Source: Alkalihalobacterium alkalinitrilicum
GTDB lineage: Bacteria > Bacillota > Bacilli > Bacillales > Bacillaceae_F
NCBI RefSeq assembly: GCF_002019605.1
Contig: NZ_KV917368.1
Location: forward strand, 5,005,070-5,069,069
Direction: 5' to 3'
Length of the DNA stretch: 64,000 bases
In this document: positions 54,694 through 62,913 of the stretch, piece by piece
How positions within the stretch are numbered: the stretch's first letter is position 1
Layout of the letters: each line of letters begins with the position of its first letter
Translations under genes and position numbers: made by a program
The notes under the pieces: model-generated
The model's database searches: none
What the model saw: only the letters and a program-made list of their open reading frames with translations
Told to the model about the DNA's origin: nothing

Positions 54694-54827
54694 TTCCACT
54701 AGAAGTTGAAAATCGTACAGCTGGATATTTTCTTCATAGGTATTTACCTGATGAGATACAGAAGGCTCTAGAGGCAACACTATTACCCTCCTGCATTTGG
54801 AACGACGAAGAGGATAGGATGAACTAG
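54690..54827 (+). CDS. small third frame of IS21
   Basis: 45 residues (MIPLEVENRTAGYFLHRYLP...), starting on the istB stop codon (ATGA overlap). Such tail frames occur in some IS21 copies. I cannot say if it is made. A hairpin around 54893-54945 (AATAATATAAACA and its inverse) follows. Confidence 0.4.
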   Translation: MIPLEVENRTAGYFLHRYLPDEIQKALEATLLPSCIWNDEEDRMN

Positions 54828-55050
54828 TTAGCCGGGCTATTGAGATTATTGATAAGGAATTAAGAGATAAGAGATAAGAGATTTAAATAATAATATAAAC
54901 AGCCATTGGAGCAAGTGAAGTTCCAGTGGTTGTTTATATTATTAACTACTTTGATAAAAGTGGCTCTCGCCCCCACACTTAATGGCTCAGTTGACCGCAA
55001 ATAGTGGCTCAAATCTCCGCACTAATGGCTCAATCTGTCCGCAATACTCA

Positions 55051-55241
55051 TCAACAACGATCATGTTAAAAACATCTGTAACAACATAATGAGATTCGCT
55101 TTCAGATTTTGAAAGGTAGATATCCAAGCTATCGGCAACGACCTCTTCATCTAGATCTTCTGTAGAATAAATCCCATTCCCTTCATAAAGTGTATGGACC
55201 CAATCTTCAAGTGGAGTAGTGTAGTAGTACTTTAGCAACAT
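55051..55241 (-). pseudogene. immA: ImmA/IrrE metallopeptidase, 5' part, cut by IS21
   Basis: Start of the gene whose 3' part is at 51793. LLKYYYTTPLEDWVHTLYEG ... DVFNMIVVD runs into the insertion; joined to SRLPQDEQREVFF it gives the normal sequence. ATG 55241 (or 55244) has GAGGTG upstream. The last gene of the cassette at 55315 ends only ~75 bases upstream. Confidence 0.85.
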
Positions 55242-55314
55242 CATCACCTCATGACCATTATACGAATATACGTTCGATTTGTAAATGAAAAGAAAAAGCC
55301 CAATACTTAGGGCT

Positions 55315-56424
55315 TTAATTGGAGGAAGAGCTATATACTCTATAATCAATATGGGATTTTTCACCTAAACCTTCGAAATATTTTTTATCGATAGTATCCT
55401 CAACGAAAGAGACATTCTTGAAAATCACAAAATAAAAATGATTTTCACTAACTGTTTTTTTTATGAGCTTATATCTAGCAACAATATTAAGATCTTTATT
55501 GAAAATAAGTAGTTCTCCATAAGAATCGTTTTCTTGTAAGTCATTAAAAATTTTTCTTGGGAATTCTTCAGTTAAACTAACAAAATATTCTTTGCCTACG
55601 TGAGTTGAAAATGACTCTTTAGATAATACACCATAACTGGTCATTAAAATTTGCTCATTTGAGTAGAGTTTAATTAAAAACCTATAGTTTTTTAACGGAA
55701 GTGGTAATTCAATTGAACTTTCATATGTAGGTTTTGAAGATGGTGGATTTTTATAAAAATTTAAATAAGGATAGTTTATAGAAAAGAATTTATTTATATC
55801 AATATCTTCATTTAATAAGAAATCAACATTAGTTATATTTTCAATTGAAGGGAGGTACCCTTTTTTGGTTGGGTTCTTATTAAATCTTATAAGATGTATT
55901 ATCCAGCCCACTAATAAGAAAAGTGATAAGAAGATCACCAAAGTAAAATAAAGATTAAAAACCATAAAAGAACTTATAGTAAGGTCAGGGATGAATGAGA
56001 ATTTAAATTTTGTATAATACCCAATTATTACACCTAAAATTATTGTTAAACTCCATCCAATAAATAGAAAAATATAAAAGATAAATTTCAATAGCTGGTC
56101 TTCAACAATGAAATTTTTATAATTAATAAAATTATTCTTTAATTCATCAATATCCTTGTTATATGGATAGAAAATTTGATTTAATGTATTACTAGCCTTT
56201 ACTAATTTATTTTCTGAAATAAAAGCAATAAAAAGAGTTGTAAAACTTACTAAGGTCATTATGCTAGCAACTACCCAACTAAGTATTTGTGCTTGTTCAA
56301 AAATTAAATTTTTTAAAGTACTATCCATTTTAGGATGTGTAAAATCAATTAAATAAAAAATAAGAATTGGAGAAAATGCTACGAATATTAAAGTTAGTAT
56401 TGATAAATATTTTTTAGATCTCAT
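55315..56424 (-). CDS. cassette protein C: four-helix membrane protein, unknown
   Basis: 369 residues, no recognised family. Four membrane segments at about 8-28, 46-70, 113-137 and 148-179 with a 45-residue loop between 2 and 3; residues 185-369 are a soluble domain, probably cytosolic, rich in beta strands (ELPLPLKNYRFLIKLYSNEQ, YGELLIFNKDLNIVARYKLI). Its start overlaps the end of protein B by 11 bases. A membrane-bound last gene is common in abortive-infection systems, where it often acts as the effector; that is inference. Strongly AT-rich, unlike the neighbouring integrase. Confidence 0.65.
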   Translation of the reverse strand: MRSKKYLSILTLIFVAFSPILIFYLIDFTHPKMDSTLKNLIFEQAQILSWVVASIMTLVSFTTLFIAFISENKLVKASNTLNQIFYPYNKDIDELKNNFINYKNFIVEDQLLKFIFYIFLFIGWSLTIILGVIIGYYTKFKFSFIPDLTISSFMVFNLYFTLVIFLSLFLLVGWIIHLIRFNKNPTKKGYLPSIENITNVDFLLNEDIDINKFFSINYPYLNFYKNPPSSKPTYESSIELPLPLKNYRFLIKLYSNEQILMTSYGVLSKESFSTHVGKEYFVSLTEEFPRKIFNDLQENDSYGELLIFNKDLNIVARYKLIKKTVSENHFYFVIFKNVSFVEDTIDKKYFEGLGEKSHIDYRVYSSSSN

Positions 56425-57049
56425 TTAAAACCCCATTTAAGACAAAGATTATACTCTCGATGTTTATTGTTTCAGGAAAAGAAATAACAGATTCAGGATC
56501 GAGATAGAAATAAGAAAATTTGTGGTTGCATGAAAATGTTAAACTAGAAATCAGATCTGTTTTTTTTGTTAAAATATCCTTTATTTCATCATGTTTTTTA
56601 TCATTTATATGAACTTTTATAGTCTCATCTTCATCATATGGAACAATTTCATTTTTGATGTGAATGGTTATCAAATCACAGAACCACTGTGACTGGGTAA
56701 TATAAGCTTTTTTCCATTGATTATATATCTCCAAAACAGAGAACGTTGCTTTTAGATTTTTTTCTAGTTTGTTTTTTATGTAAGAAACTTCGCTTTGTGA
56801 ATTACTAAAAAAAACAATTATATTTTTTTGGTTAAAAAACCAACATATGATATTTTTAGCTTTATTCGAATAAATCTTATCACTAATTTTTATAGAATCG
56901 ATCCATTGATATTCAATTTGTAAGATATCTTCATTTATGTCTTTGATGTAAATTTTTTCAAAAACAGAAGGGGTTATACTATGAAAATTTTCTTTAGACA
57001 AATTTTTATCAATATTAAAAAATAAAGAATCTTTTGCCCAAATTAACAT
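56414..57049 (-). CDS. cassette protein B: unknown soluble protein
   Basis: 211 residues from ATG 57049 with TAGGAGG seven bases upstream. MLIWAKDSLFFNIDKNLSKE, mixed alpha/beta, rich in Ile, Lys and Asn, acidic patches (VPYDEDETIKVHIND). I recognise no motif. Lies 20 bases after protein A and overlaps protein C, so the three are one operon. Very AT-rich. Confidence 0.65.
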   Translation of the reverse strand: MLIWAKDSLFFNIDKNLSKENFHSITPSVFEKIYIKDINEDILQIEYQWIDSIKISDKIYSNKAKNIICWFFNQKNIIVFFSNSQSEVSYIKNKLEKNLKATFSVLEIYNQWKKAYITQSQWFCDLITIHIKNEIVPYDEDETIKVHINDKKHDEIKDILTKKTDLISSLTFSCNHKFSYFYLDPESVISFPETINIESIIFVLNGVLNEI

Positions 57050-57069
57050 AAACACCCCTCCTAATATAA

Positions 57070-58377
57070 TTACTTTTCAACTGAAACAACTTGATCATCT
57101 TCATTTTCTTCATCTAGTTCACTAAGATCACTCTCAAGGAATTCTTTAATTTTCTCTAGGTTTTCATCTATTCCACTATAACCAACTGCATCTAAAATAA
57201 TTTTATTATTATATACAATTTGATTAACTAATTCAAAGTAATCGTGTTCCGATTCTGCTTCTTCAAGTAAAGAGGCTAGGTTTTTATTTACGTTTAGTAT
57301 ACCAGTTTCAATTACATTGTTAACAAACTTATCACCTTGTGCAAATTTTGTTTTAATTGTATCTAATAAGGCGTTTGTACTCTTCATATCTTTAATCCCA
57401 TCAGAGCACATTTCGATATAATTATCTTGGATAAGTCTCATAACATTTTCTTTGAAAGTTTGGTCTTCAACGTCTACAATTACTATTTTCATTAAATCGT
57501 ATTGTTTATCCTTCAATGAAAAAATAGCTGAAAACTCTCTGTCAGAATATATCATATTTAACTTAAATGATATTACACTGGTCCCTCGAGTAATATACTC
57601 ACATGCTAACTGAGATGAGAGTATATCATTCCCGTTAATTGTTACATTTCTAATTCCTTCACTATTTTGTAGCTTTCCAGTTGTATTAAATTTAATTTCT
57701 TTAAACTTTGAAATAAATCCTTCTGGAGCTAACCTGTTATTAATAAAATCCAACAAAACAGCTGTTTTAAAACTAATACTTCCAACTTGGAAGCTCTGGT
57801 TGGTTTTTTCGATAATCCTATATCCGACTAATGGCCATTTTAGTTCAACTGTACAAAAGTCCTTAACAACTTGGTGAATTAAGTCATTTCCAGCAAAAAT
57901 AGTTGCAACTTGTTTAACTTTATCTAACTCCAAATTTATGTTATGTACAGATGTAAGACTATTCATATCTAGTAATCCAGCAGTTCTCCATTTTTCGTTA
58001 TATGATTTAACACGAAGATTAAGTTTTAGAATGTTGTTTTCACTGTTAACTTCTTCAATTTTGATAATATAACTTCCAAGAAAAACATATTCTCTTTCCT
58101 CAATGTGATCTTCTATTCCATCAAGTTTATTAACTTTATACGTGAAGGCTGGTAAACCTATGTTCTTAGTCATAACAGCCATTTCAACAAATTCTTCTAT
58201 TTCTTCATCACGTATTAATGGGGATAAAGCAAGGAAATCATCAAAAAGATCTTTCTTTCGTTTTTGCTTTTTTTTATCATGTACCCACATTGGATTAACA
58301 GCTTTAATTACATCAATAACATTATTTTTATTTAATTTATCAAATACTCGTTTTAAAAGTTCTTGTTTCATTATCAT
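57070..58377 (-). CDS. cassette protein A: unknown
   Basis: 435 residues, MIMKQELLKRVFDKLNKNNV, no membrane segment and no clear catalytic motif. Basic KKKQKRKKD at about 35-43, central beta-rich part (120-330), C-terminal helical part ending in an acidic tail (SDLSELDEENEDDQVVSVEK). AAGGGG precedes the ATG. First gene of the A-B-C operon, 240 bases downstream of the phage repressor on the same strand. Placement between repressor and immA marks it as cargo of the element; it is not part of the usual immunity set. Confidence 0.65.
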   Translation of the reverse strand: MIMKQELLKRVFDKLNKNNVIDVIKAVNPMWVHDKKKQKRKKDLFDDFLALSPLIRDEEIEEFVEMAVMTKNIGLPAFTYKVNKLDGIEDHIEEREYVFLGSYIIKIEEVNSENNILKLNLRVKSYNEKWRTAGLLDMNSLTSVHNINLELDKVKQVATIFAGNDLIHQVVKDFCTVELKWPLVGYRIIEKTNQSFQVGSISFKTAVLLDFINNRLAPEGFISKFKEIKFNTTGKLQNSEGIRNVTINGNDILSSQLACEYITRGTSVISFKLNMIYSDREFSAIFSLKDKQYDLMKIVIVDVEDQTFKENVMRLIQDNYIEMCSDGIKDMKSTNALLDTIKTKFAQGDKFVNNVIETGILNVNKNLASLLEEAESEHDYFELVNQIVYNNKIILDAVGYSGIDENLEKIKEFLESDLSELDEENEDDQVVSVEK

Positions 58378-58617
58378 AATTGAAATTCCCCTTATGTTTA
58401 ATTTTAATAATGAATTTAAAAATAAGACACGCTCATAACAGCTGCGTGCCTCGTGTTGTGTTTTTATTTAATTTACTTATAAATTGCTTATAACAAGATC
58501 AATATTGAAGTAATCTTTGTAAAAAAGCCCTTATATTCATGGTAATTTATTTTGTAGATATCAATAGTTGAATTATTCCTACTAAAAACGGTGATATAAT
58601 TTTAATTTATTTAAGAG

Positions 58618-59052
58618 TTAATCTTTTTTCTTACGTTCCTTCGCTTTATGAGCCACCCACTCAAAATGCTTCAATACTTCTTCTACATCTTCACGGCTCA
58701 TATCTTTCCATTTATCAATATCATAGAAGCCTATATCTTTAATTCCTAGTTCATCCAGCCGCTTATTGATCTCGGCCAGTGGGTCAAATTTATCTTCTGG
58801 TAGCTTATCGAAGTCTATATATTGCTGGCCATCTTTTTCCACACCGAAATAAGGGACGTCGGTTCGGCCTAAAAGAAAATCAGTGGTGACACCTAACGTA
58901 TTTGCAAGATCGGTCAGCATTTCATTTGAAGGCGAGCTATGTCCATTTTCGTAATTGCTAATTGTACCCTTCGTCGTCTTTATTTTTTTAGCAAGACCTT
59001 CTTGAGTCAAGTTATTTAATTTCCTTGCTTTTTTAAGACGTTCAGAAAACAT
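58618..59052 (-). CDS. XRE-family phage repressor (ImmR/CI type)
   Basis: 144 residues. N-terminal HTH_3 domain at about 4-60 (LKKARKLNNLTQEGLAKKIK, TTKGTISNYENGHSSPSNEM, LGVTTDFLLGR), then an acidic linker and a helical C-terminus (VEEVLKHFEWVAHKAKERKK). Fits ImmR-like repressors that ImmA cleaves; no LexA-type Ser-Lys protease part. It should bind the GTACAAG sites upstream and hold the early promoter off. AGGGCG-type ribosome site before the ATG. Confidence 0.88.
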   Translation of the reverse strand: MFSERLKKARKLNNLTQEGLAKKIKTTKGTISNYENGHSSPSNEMLTDLANTLGVTTDFLLGRTDVPYFGVEKDGQQYIDFDKLPEDKFDPLAEINKRLDELGIKDIGFYDIDKWKDMSREDVEEVLKHFEWVAHKAKERKKKD

Positions 59053-59078
59053 AGTAATATCGCCCTTTCAACAAACTT

Positions 59079-59214
59079 TGTACAAGCTAATTGTACATCA
59101 TATAAATGAATTAAAATAATATAAACACAAAAAGTACAAGAAAATTATATTTTTGTGTTGACGTACAAGAAACTTATACTTATAATAAAAACAAGAAGTA
59201 CAAGAAACTTATAC
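59079..59214. promoter_or_regulatory. operator cluster and early promoter of the element
   Basis: Four related sites: TGTACAA-N5-TTGTACA at 59079-59097; GTACAAGAAAATTATAT at 59134; GTACAAGAAACTTATAC at 59163-59179 and again at 59198-59214. The third lies exactly between TTGACG (59158-59163) and TATAAT (59181-59186), a 17-base-spaced promoter reading right into the Cro-like gene. Repressor binding would shut this promoter and probably tune its own. Confidence 0.8.
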
Positions 59215-59230
59215 AAAGGTGGTGCCATCA

Positions 59231-59467
59231 ATGAGAAAAAATACTCGATTAGTAAAAGCTAGAAAAGAAGCTGGATTAACTCAGGAAAAATTAGCAGAGT
59301 TATTAGAATGTCAAAAATCCACTGTTAGTAACTGGGAAAATGGTTATTCAGTACCAAGATTGTCTGATGCTTTTCGTATAGCTGAAATTTTAAATAAGGA
59401 TGCTAAAGAACTTTTTTTTGAAGATTTAGTACAAGATACTCATACACTCAAGGTGACTACTGCATAG
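59231..59467 (+). CDS. Cro-like XRE regulator
   Basis: 78 residues from ATG 59231 (AAAGGTGGTG upstream). HTH_3: LVKARKEAGLTQEKLAELLE, CQKSTVSNWENGYSVP. Divergent from the repressor and downstream of the operator promoter, so likely the Cro-type switch gene. Ends with a short tail KVTTA. Confidence 0.85.
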   Translation: MRKNTRLVKARKEAGLTQEKLAELLECQKSTVSNWENGYSVPRLSDAFRIAEILNKDAKELFFEDLVQDTHTLKVTTA

Positions 59468-59499
59468 CACTTTCTAGTTTATGTAAAGGGGAGAATTGC

Positions 59500-59658
59500 A
59501 TGAGTAAAACTAAAAAGCGTATTAAAAAACTTGAGCAAAAAATTGAAGCTCTTGAACTAAAAATTGCTTCATTGGATAGCACGACTGAAAATGCTGAACT
59601 TAAACCAATCCAGAATACGCCACAAGAAAAGAGAGGTGGAATTAAATTTTCGATGTAA
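59500..59658 (+). CDS. small coiled-coil early protein
   Basis: 52 residues from ATG 59500 behind AAAGGGGAG. TKKRIKKLEQKIEALELKIA is a leucine-zipper-like helix; the rest is polar. Unknown. Its 3' end overlaps a convergent gene by 17 bases. Confidence 0.55.
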   Translation: MSKTKKRIKKLEQKIEALELKIASLDSTTENAELKPIQNTPQEKRGGIKFSM

Positions 59659-59854
59659 TTGAGTCGAAATTAAGTCTCCAGCCGTCCTTTTCAAGATCTG
59701 CTTTTAAAGATTGGTTGAGAAGGTCATTCATTTTTTGTGGAAGATATTCACGACAGCAAGGACATGAAATTCTAACAACTTCATGTGATAACAAAATGTC
59801 GTTTATCTTAACAGCAAATTCAGTTTGGCAAGAACCGCAAGTTAGTTCAATCAT
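59642..59854 (-). CDS. small zinc-ribbon-like protein
   Basis: 70 residues, ELTCGSCQTEFAVKIND and RISCPCCREYLP give a CxxC-N18-CxxC pattern. ATG 59854 has GAGGTGA upstream. Minus strand amid plus-strand early genes, so separately transcribed. Unknown function. Confidence 0.6.
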   Translation of the reverse strand: MIELTCGSCQTEFAVKINDILLSHEVVRISCPCCREYLPQKMNDLLNQSLKADLEKDGWRLNFDSITSKI

Positions 59855-59931
59855 AAAATCACCTCATTTTATATATATTCGTTAAATTAACGAATAAACC
59901 TATAAGAAATTTTGTCGAAAGGAGGGTGCTT

Positions 59932-60192
59932 TTGGTGAACAAACTTCCAAAAGTTCAAAGAACAACATTAGACACCAAAGAAGCTGCTGAATATTTAGGT
60001 GTTCATGTCGATACGGTTCGACGCTGGGTACACAAGGAGGGCTTACCAGTACTTAAGTTAGCAGGTGGCCGCAAGTGGTTGTTCAAGATTGAGTACATCG
60101 ATAAATGGATGGAAAAGAAAATGGACATCGATCAACAATTTGAGGAGAAGTTTGAAGAAGACTACGGGAAGTTGAGAGTTTTAAAAGCTTAA
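59932..60192 (+). CDS. excisionase-like MerR/HTH_17 protein
   Basis: About 86 residues. LDTKEAAEYLGVHVDTVRRW, VHKEGLPVLKLAGGRKWLFK is the HTH_17 winged-helix of excisionase-type proteins. Starts at TTG 59932 or GTG 59935, behind AAAGGAGG. It may act as Xis or as an early regulator. It is not next to int, so assignment as excisionase is tentative. Confidence 0.7.
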   Translation: MVNKLPKVQRTTLDTKEAAEYLGVHVDTVRRWVHKEGLPVLKLAGGRKWLFKIEYIDKWMEKKMDIDQQFEEKFEEDYGKLRVLKA

Positions 60193-60206
60193 AGGGGGCA
60201 TAAGGA

Positions 60207-60452
60207 ATGGAATTTAAAATCGATCATCAAAACCATTCGAAATTTGATATTGAAAATGCAGTTACTGGAGCTTTGTTTCAAACCATCGGTTACTTAGAAG
60301 CAACTACGGGAAATGACTTTTCAACTCGTACAAAAGAAGAGGTTGAACTTGCTAATCGATTATTAGGTCTTATCCATAAAAATTTAGAGCCTGTGTTAAA
60401 AAAAGAAGAGGGTGTGAAGTTGCAGAGAGAAGAGATGATGAGTAATGACTAA
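60207..60452 (+). CDS. hypothetical early prophage protein
   Basis: 81 residues, MEFKIDHQNHSKFDIENAVT, mostly helical, unknown. AAAGGGGGC precedes the ATG. Its stop overlaps the next start. Confidence 0.55.
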   Translation: MEFKIDHQNHSKFDIENAVTGALFQTIGYLEATTGNDFSTRTKEEVELANRLLGLIHKNLEPVLKKEEGVKLQREEMMSND

Positions 60453-60618
60453 AGATATTACTCATCGAATTGATTATTACACACGTAAAGTAGCTGAAAA
60501 AGCTTCTATCCATCCAGCTAAGAAACCTCCTCGATCCTACACATATAGGCAAGGACGATTGATGACTTACAAAAAATTAATGCATCAAGAAATAGAAAGA
60601 GACATGGAAAAAACTTAA
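60445..60618 (+). CDS. small basic early protein
   Basis: 57 residues starting inside the end of the previous gene (8-base overlap). MTKDITHRIDYYTRKVAEKA, then KKPPRSYTYRQGRLMTYKKL; basic, possibly nucleic-acid binding. Unknown. Confidence 0.5.
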   Translation: MTKDITHRIDYYTRKVAEKASIHPAKKPPRSYTYRQGRLMTYKKLMHQEIERDMEKT

Positions 60619-60700
60619 TTCCTCCCAGGAGGAAATTCTTTTTACCACAGTTGCGAAATTTGTTGAAGAAAGCTGTCAAATGAAAGGAGAAACGATAAAT

Positions 60701-60988
60701 ATGAACATAAAAGAACATGTGTTAAAAAAAGATGTCGAAATGGCAAACGAACTTGATCTGTGTGCTAGATACAGTCTGTTAAGAGCCTCGAGGGCAATTA
60801 AGAAATCAGATTACCAAGAAGCCAATCATTGGATTAATGAATACATAAAGTGTTCTCAAGAATTAGAAGAATTAATGGATAGAAAATTAAACGTTGAAAG
60901 AGAACAACGTCAATTAGATCAACTCGTAAAAACTCTTCAAGCCAAGGGAGTAAACATTCAAATTATTAGGGGGATTAAAAATGCTTAA
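60701..60988 (+). CDS. hypothetical helical early protein
   Basis: 95 residues from ATG 60701 (AAAGGAGAAA upstream). Helical with a coiled-coil stretch (ELMDRKLNVEREQRQLDQLV). Overlaps the next gene by eight bases. Unknown. Confidence 0.55.
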   Translation: MNIKEHVLKKDVEMANELDLCARYSLLRASRAIKKSDYQEANHWINEYIKCSQELEELMDRKLNVEREQRQLDQLVKTLQAKGVNIQIIRGIKNA

Positions 60989-61334
60989 TTGTAAACCACT
61001 AGCAAACTTAAAAATTACAGAGGTTGGTCAAGTTATTCAGTCCATGCATTGCTATAGAAGAAATTTGAAGTTTAGTGAAAAGATTGTGTTTGATATCGCA
61101 TTTAAAAACATTTTAAACAATGTGAGGTTAGCAGAAATGGACGGTATGCAAATGAAGTCAATCATCGATGCGCTTAACTGGAAGGCTTTGAAACTATCAA
61201 ACTTAGGGTATACGAAACAATTTATTCATTATCGTTGTTTGAGTGGAAAGGTAGTAGCGAGTTTAAGAGAGTTCCAAGAAAAAAACGGCCCGAAAATAGA
61301 AAAGGCTGCTTGCGAACCAACGCAAACAGCATAA
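60981..61334 (+). CDS. hypothetical early protein
   Basis: 117 residues, MLNCKPLANLKITEVGQVIQ, helical and basic. AGGGGG lies before the ATG. Translationally coupled to the previous gene. Unknown. Confidence 0.55.
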   Translation: MLNCKPLANLKITEVGQVIQSMHCYRRNLKFSEKIVFDIAFKNILNNVRLAEMDGMQMKSIIDALNWKALKLSNLGYTKQFIHYRCLSGKVVASLREFQEKNGPKIEKAACEPTQTA

Positions 61335-61391
61335 ACCAGAATGTTACATAATCCGAATGTGTTTCTATATTACCACGTTAAAGTAGATCGA

Positions 61392-61485
61392 GCAAGAGCA
61401 AGACTCTTGCCGATGAGGCCACGACGACTTTTGACAAATGGTGTCCCCCTACACTATTTACCTTCCACTCCATCCCTCGTCGTGG
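61392..61485. repeat. structured inverted repeats in early region
   Basis: GCAAGAG-N5-CTCTTGC at 61392-61410, then CCACGACGA (61419-61427) and its perfect inverse TCGTCGTGG (61477-61485) 49 bases apart. GC-richer than its surroundings. It could be a small RNA, a replication site or a regulatory hairpin. Confidence 0.45.
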
Positions 61486-61532
61486 TCTGATCGGTGCGAG
61501 TTAGCGCCAATACATAAGAAAGGTGGTACGCG

Positions 61533-61682
61533 ATGGATAAAATAGCATTCCATATATACGAATGTGAACATTGTGCCGTTGTATTTGCAGTAGAACAAGC
61601 TTTTGATGAACAACATCTTGTTAAGTGTCCTGTCTGTTGTGCTGAAAGTGCCGTTGAAGACATTCGAGACGGTGAAATGTAA
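61533..61682 (+). CDS. tiny zinc-ribbon protein
   Basis: 49 residues from ATG 61533 (AGAAAGGTGG upstream). IYECEHCAVVFAV and LVKCPVCCAESAV give CxxC-N19-CxxC. Similar in plan to the ribbon protein at 59642. Unknown, maybe a regulator. Confidence 0.6.
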   Translation: MDKIAFHIYECEHCAVVFAVEQAFDEQHLVKCPVCCAESAVEDIRDGEM

Positions 61683-61694
61683 AGGAGTGAGGAT

Positions 61695-62471
61695 ATGAGC
61701 CAATTAACAATAATTGAACAAAATGATCAAAGAGTGCTTACAACTCAACAATTAGCTGAAGTTTATGGAAGTGATACAGAAAGAATTGTGAAAAATTTTA
61801 ACCGTAATAAAGAGCGGTATACGAATGGCAAGCATTTCATATTCCTTGAAGGCGATAGCTTAAAAGAGTTTAGAGCAAAAGGACAAATTGACCTTTCGCC
61901 AAATATCAACCGTTTGTACTTATGGACTGAAAAAGGAGCATGGCTCCATGCGAAATCATTGAATACAGATGAAGCTTGGGATGCTTATGAAATGTTAGTC
62001 GATGATTATTACCATCAGAAACAGAGTCAGATCGATGTACAACAACTTAGTCCAGAACTGCAAATGTTTAAGACGATATTTGATACTGTGGCCCAAAAGC
62101 AAATAGAAGATACTAAGCGAGATGAAAAGCTTCAGAAATTAGAAAATGGAATGAATACCATCAAAGAAACGTTCACAAAGAAAGATGACGACTGGCGAAA
62201 GTCGGTTAACTCCATGTTAAATAGTGCTGCTAAGCGAACTGGTGGAAATTATAAAGATTTACGTGTCGAGAGTTACAGCATTTTAGAAGAACGAGCAAAG
62301 TGTAACCTTACAATTCGTGTAAACAATCTTAAACAACGTCTAGAAGAAACAGGAGCTACCAAAACAAAAATTAATAACACCACCAAAATGGACGTTATCG
62401 AACAGGACCAACGTTTAAAAGAGATTTATACAACCATCGTCAAAGAGTTGTCGATTGGAACATTAATTTAA
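61695..62471 (+). CDS. phage antirepressor with ORF6N and ORF6C domains
   Basis: 258 residues. N-terminal ORF6N domain at about 10-100 (VLTTQQLAEVYGSDTERIVK, NRLYLWTEKGAWLHAKSLNT) and C-terminal ORF6C-like part (KDDDWRKSVNSMLNSAAKRT, DVIEQDQRLKEIYTTIVKEL). Such proteins counter the repressor or act in early gene control. AAAGGAGTGAGG precedes the ATG. With immA broken, this is another possible induction route. Confidence 0.85.
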   Translation: MSQLTIIEQNDQRVLTTQQLAEVYGSDTERIVKNFNRNKERYTNGKHFIFLEGDSLKEFRAKGQIDLSPNINRLYLWTEKGAWLHAKSLNTDEAWDAYEMLVDDYYHQKQSQIDVQQLSPELQMFKTIFDTVAQKQIEDTKRDEKLQKLENGMNTIKETFTKKDDDWRKSVNSMLNSAAKRTGGNYKDLRVESYSILEERAKCNLTIRVNNLKQRLEETGATKTKINNTTKMDVIEQDQRLKEIYTTIVKELSIGTLI

Positions 62472-62483
62472 GGGGTGGAATTG

Positions 62484-62831
62484 GTGGATAGAAAGGAAAT
62501 GTTACTTCAAATTGATAGTTTGCTTGAGGGGCATTGTCGCAATTGTCATGTGTATTCGGAATTACGTAATAAAACAGATGAGAAAAAAGCATACCGATTT
62601 TGTATTGATCGGTGCTGGGTCCAGAAGGAAATGCAACGTATTGCCAACCTTAGCAATGAAGGTGAAAAGAAGTTTAGCCCTGGAGAAACCTTTTACTTGG
62701 TCAATCATATAGAAATATTAGGTATGGAAAGAGGACTTCCACAAGTAGCAAAGCAGCTTAATCGAAAAGTAGAAGACATTGAGTGGAAGTACTTCGAATT
62801 ACAAGAAAAAACTCGCCACATGGCCGTGTGA
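62484..62831 (+). CDS. prophage zinc-finger-domain protein
   Basis: 115 residues from GTG 62484 (AAGGGGTGG upstream; GTG 62475 and TTG 62481 also possible). HCRNCHVYSELRNK and FCIDRCWVQKEMQ give a CxxC...CxxxC pattern; the rest is helical and ends in a possible HTH (GLPQVAKQLNRKVEDIEWKY). Related proteins occur in many Bacillus phages, role unknown. Confidence 0.6.
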   Translation: MDRKEMLLQIDSLLEGHCRNCHVYSELRNKTDEKKAYRFCIDRCWVQKEMQRIANLSNEGEKKFSPGETFYLVNHIEILGMERGLPQVAKQLNRKVEDIEWKYFELQEKTRHMAV

Positions 62832-62913
62832 CGAGAAAAAGCAATTTTTTATTAAGCCTTAGAGCTAGTATATGTTTTTTCTTGATAAATATCAAACCTA
62901 GGAGGAAAGAGTT

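Larger units (their letters stand above)
52222..55050 (+). mobile_element. IS21-family insertion sequence
   Basis: 2829 bp. Ends TGATTATTGCAGAG and, inverted, TGAGTATTGCGGAC. Inside both ends, three to four copies of a TGAGCC...TGCGG unit form the usual multiple transposase sites. It is flanked by TCAAC at 52217-52221 and 55051-55055, a 5-bp target duplication. It contains intact istA and istB plus a small third frame, so it looks active and the insertion recent. Confidence 0.9.

Noticed and set aside
61454-61703. Minus-strand frames of 69 and 81 codons
   Set aside because: They oppose the tiny zinc-ribbon gene, which has a ribosome site and clear CxxC pairs.
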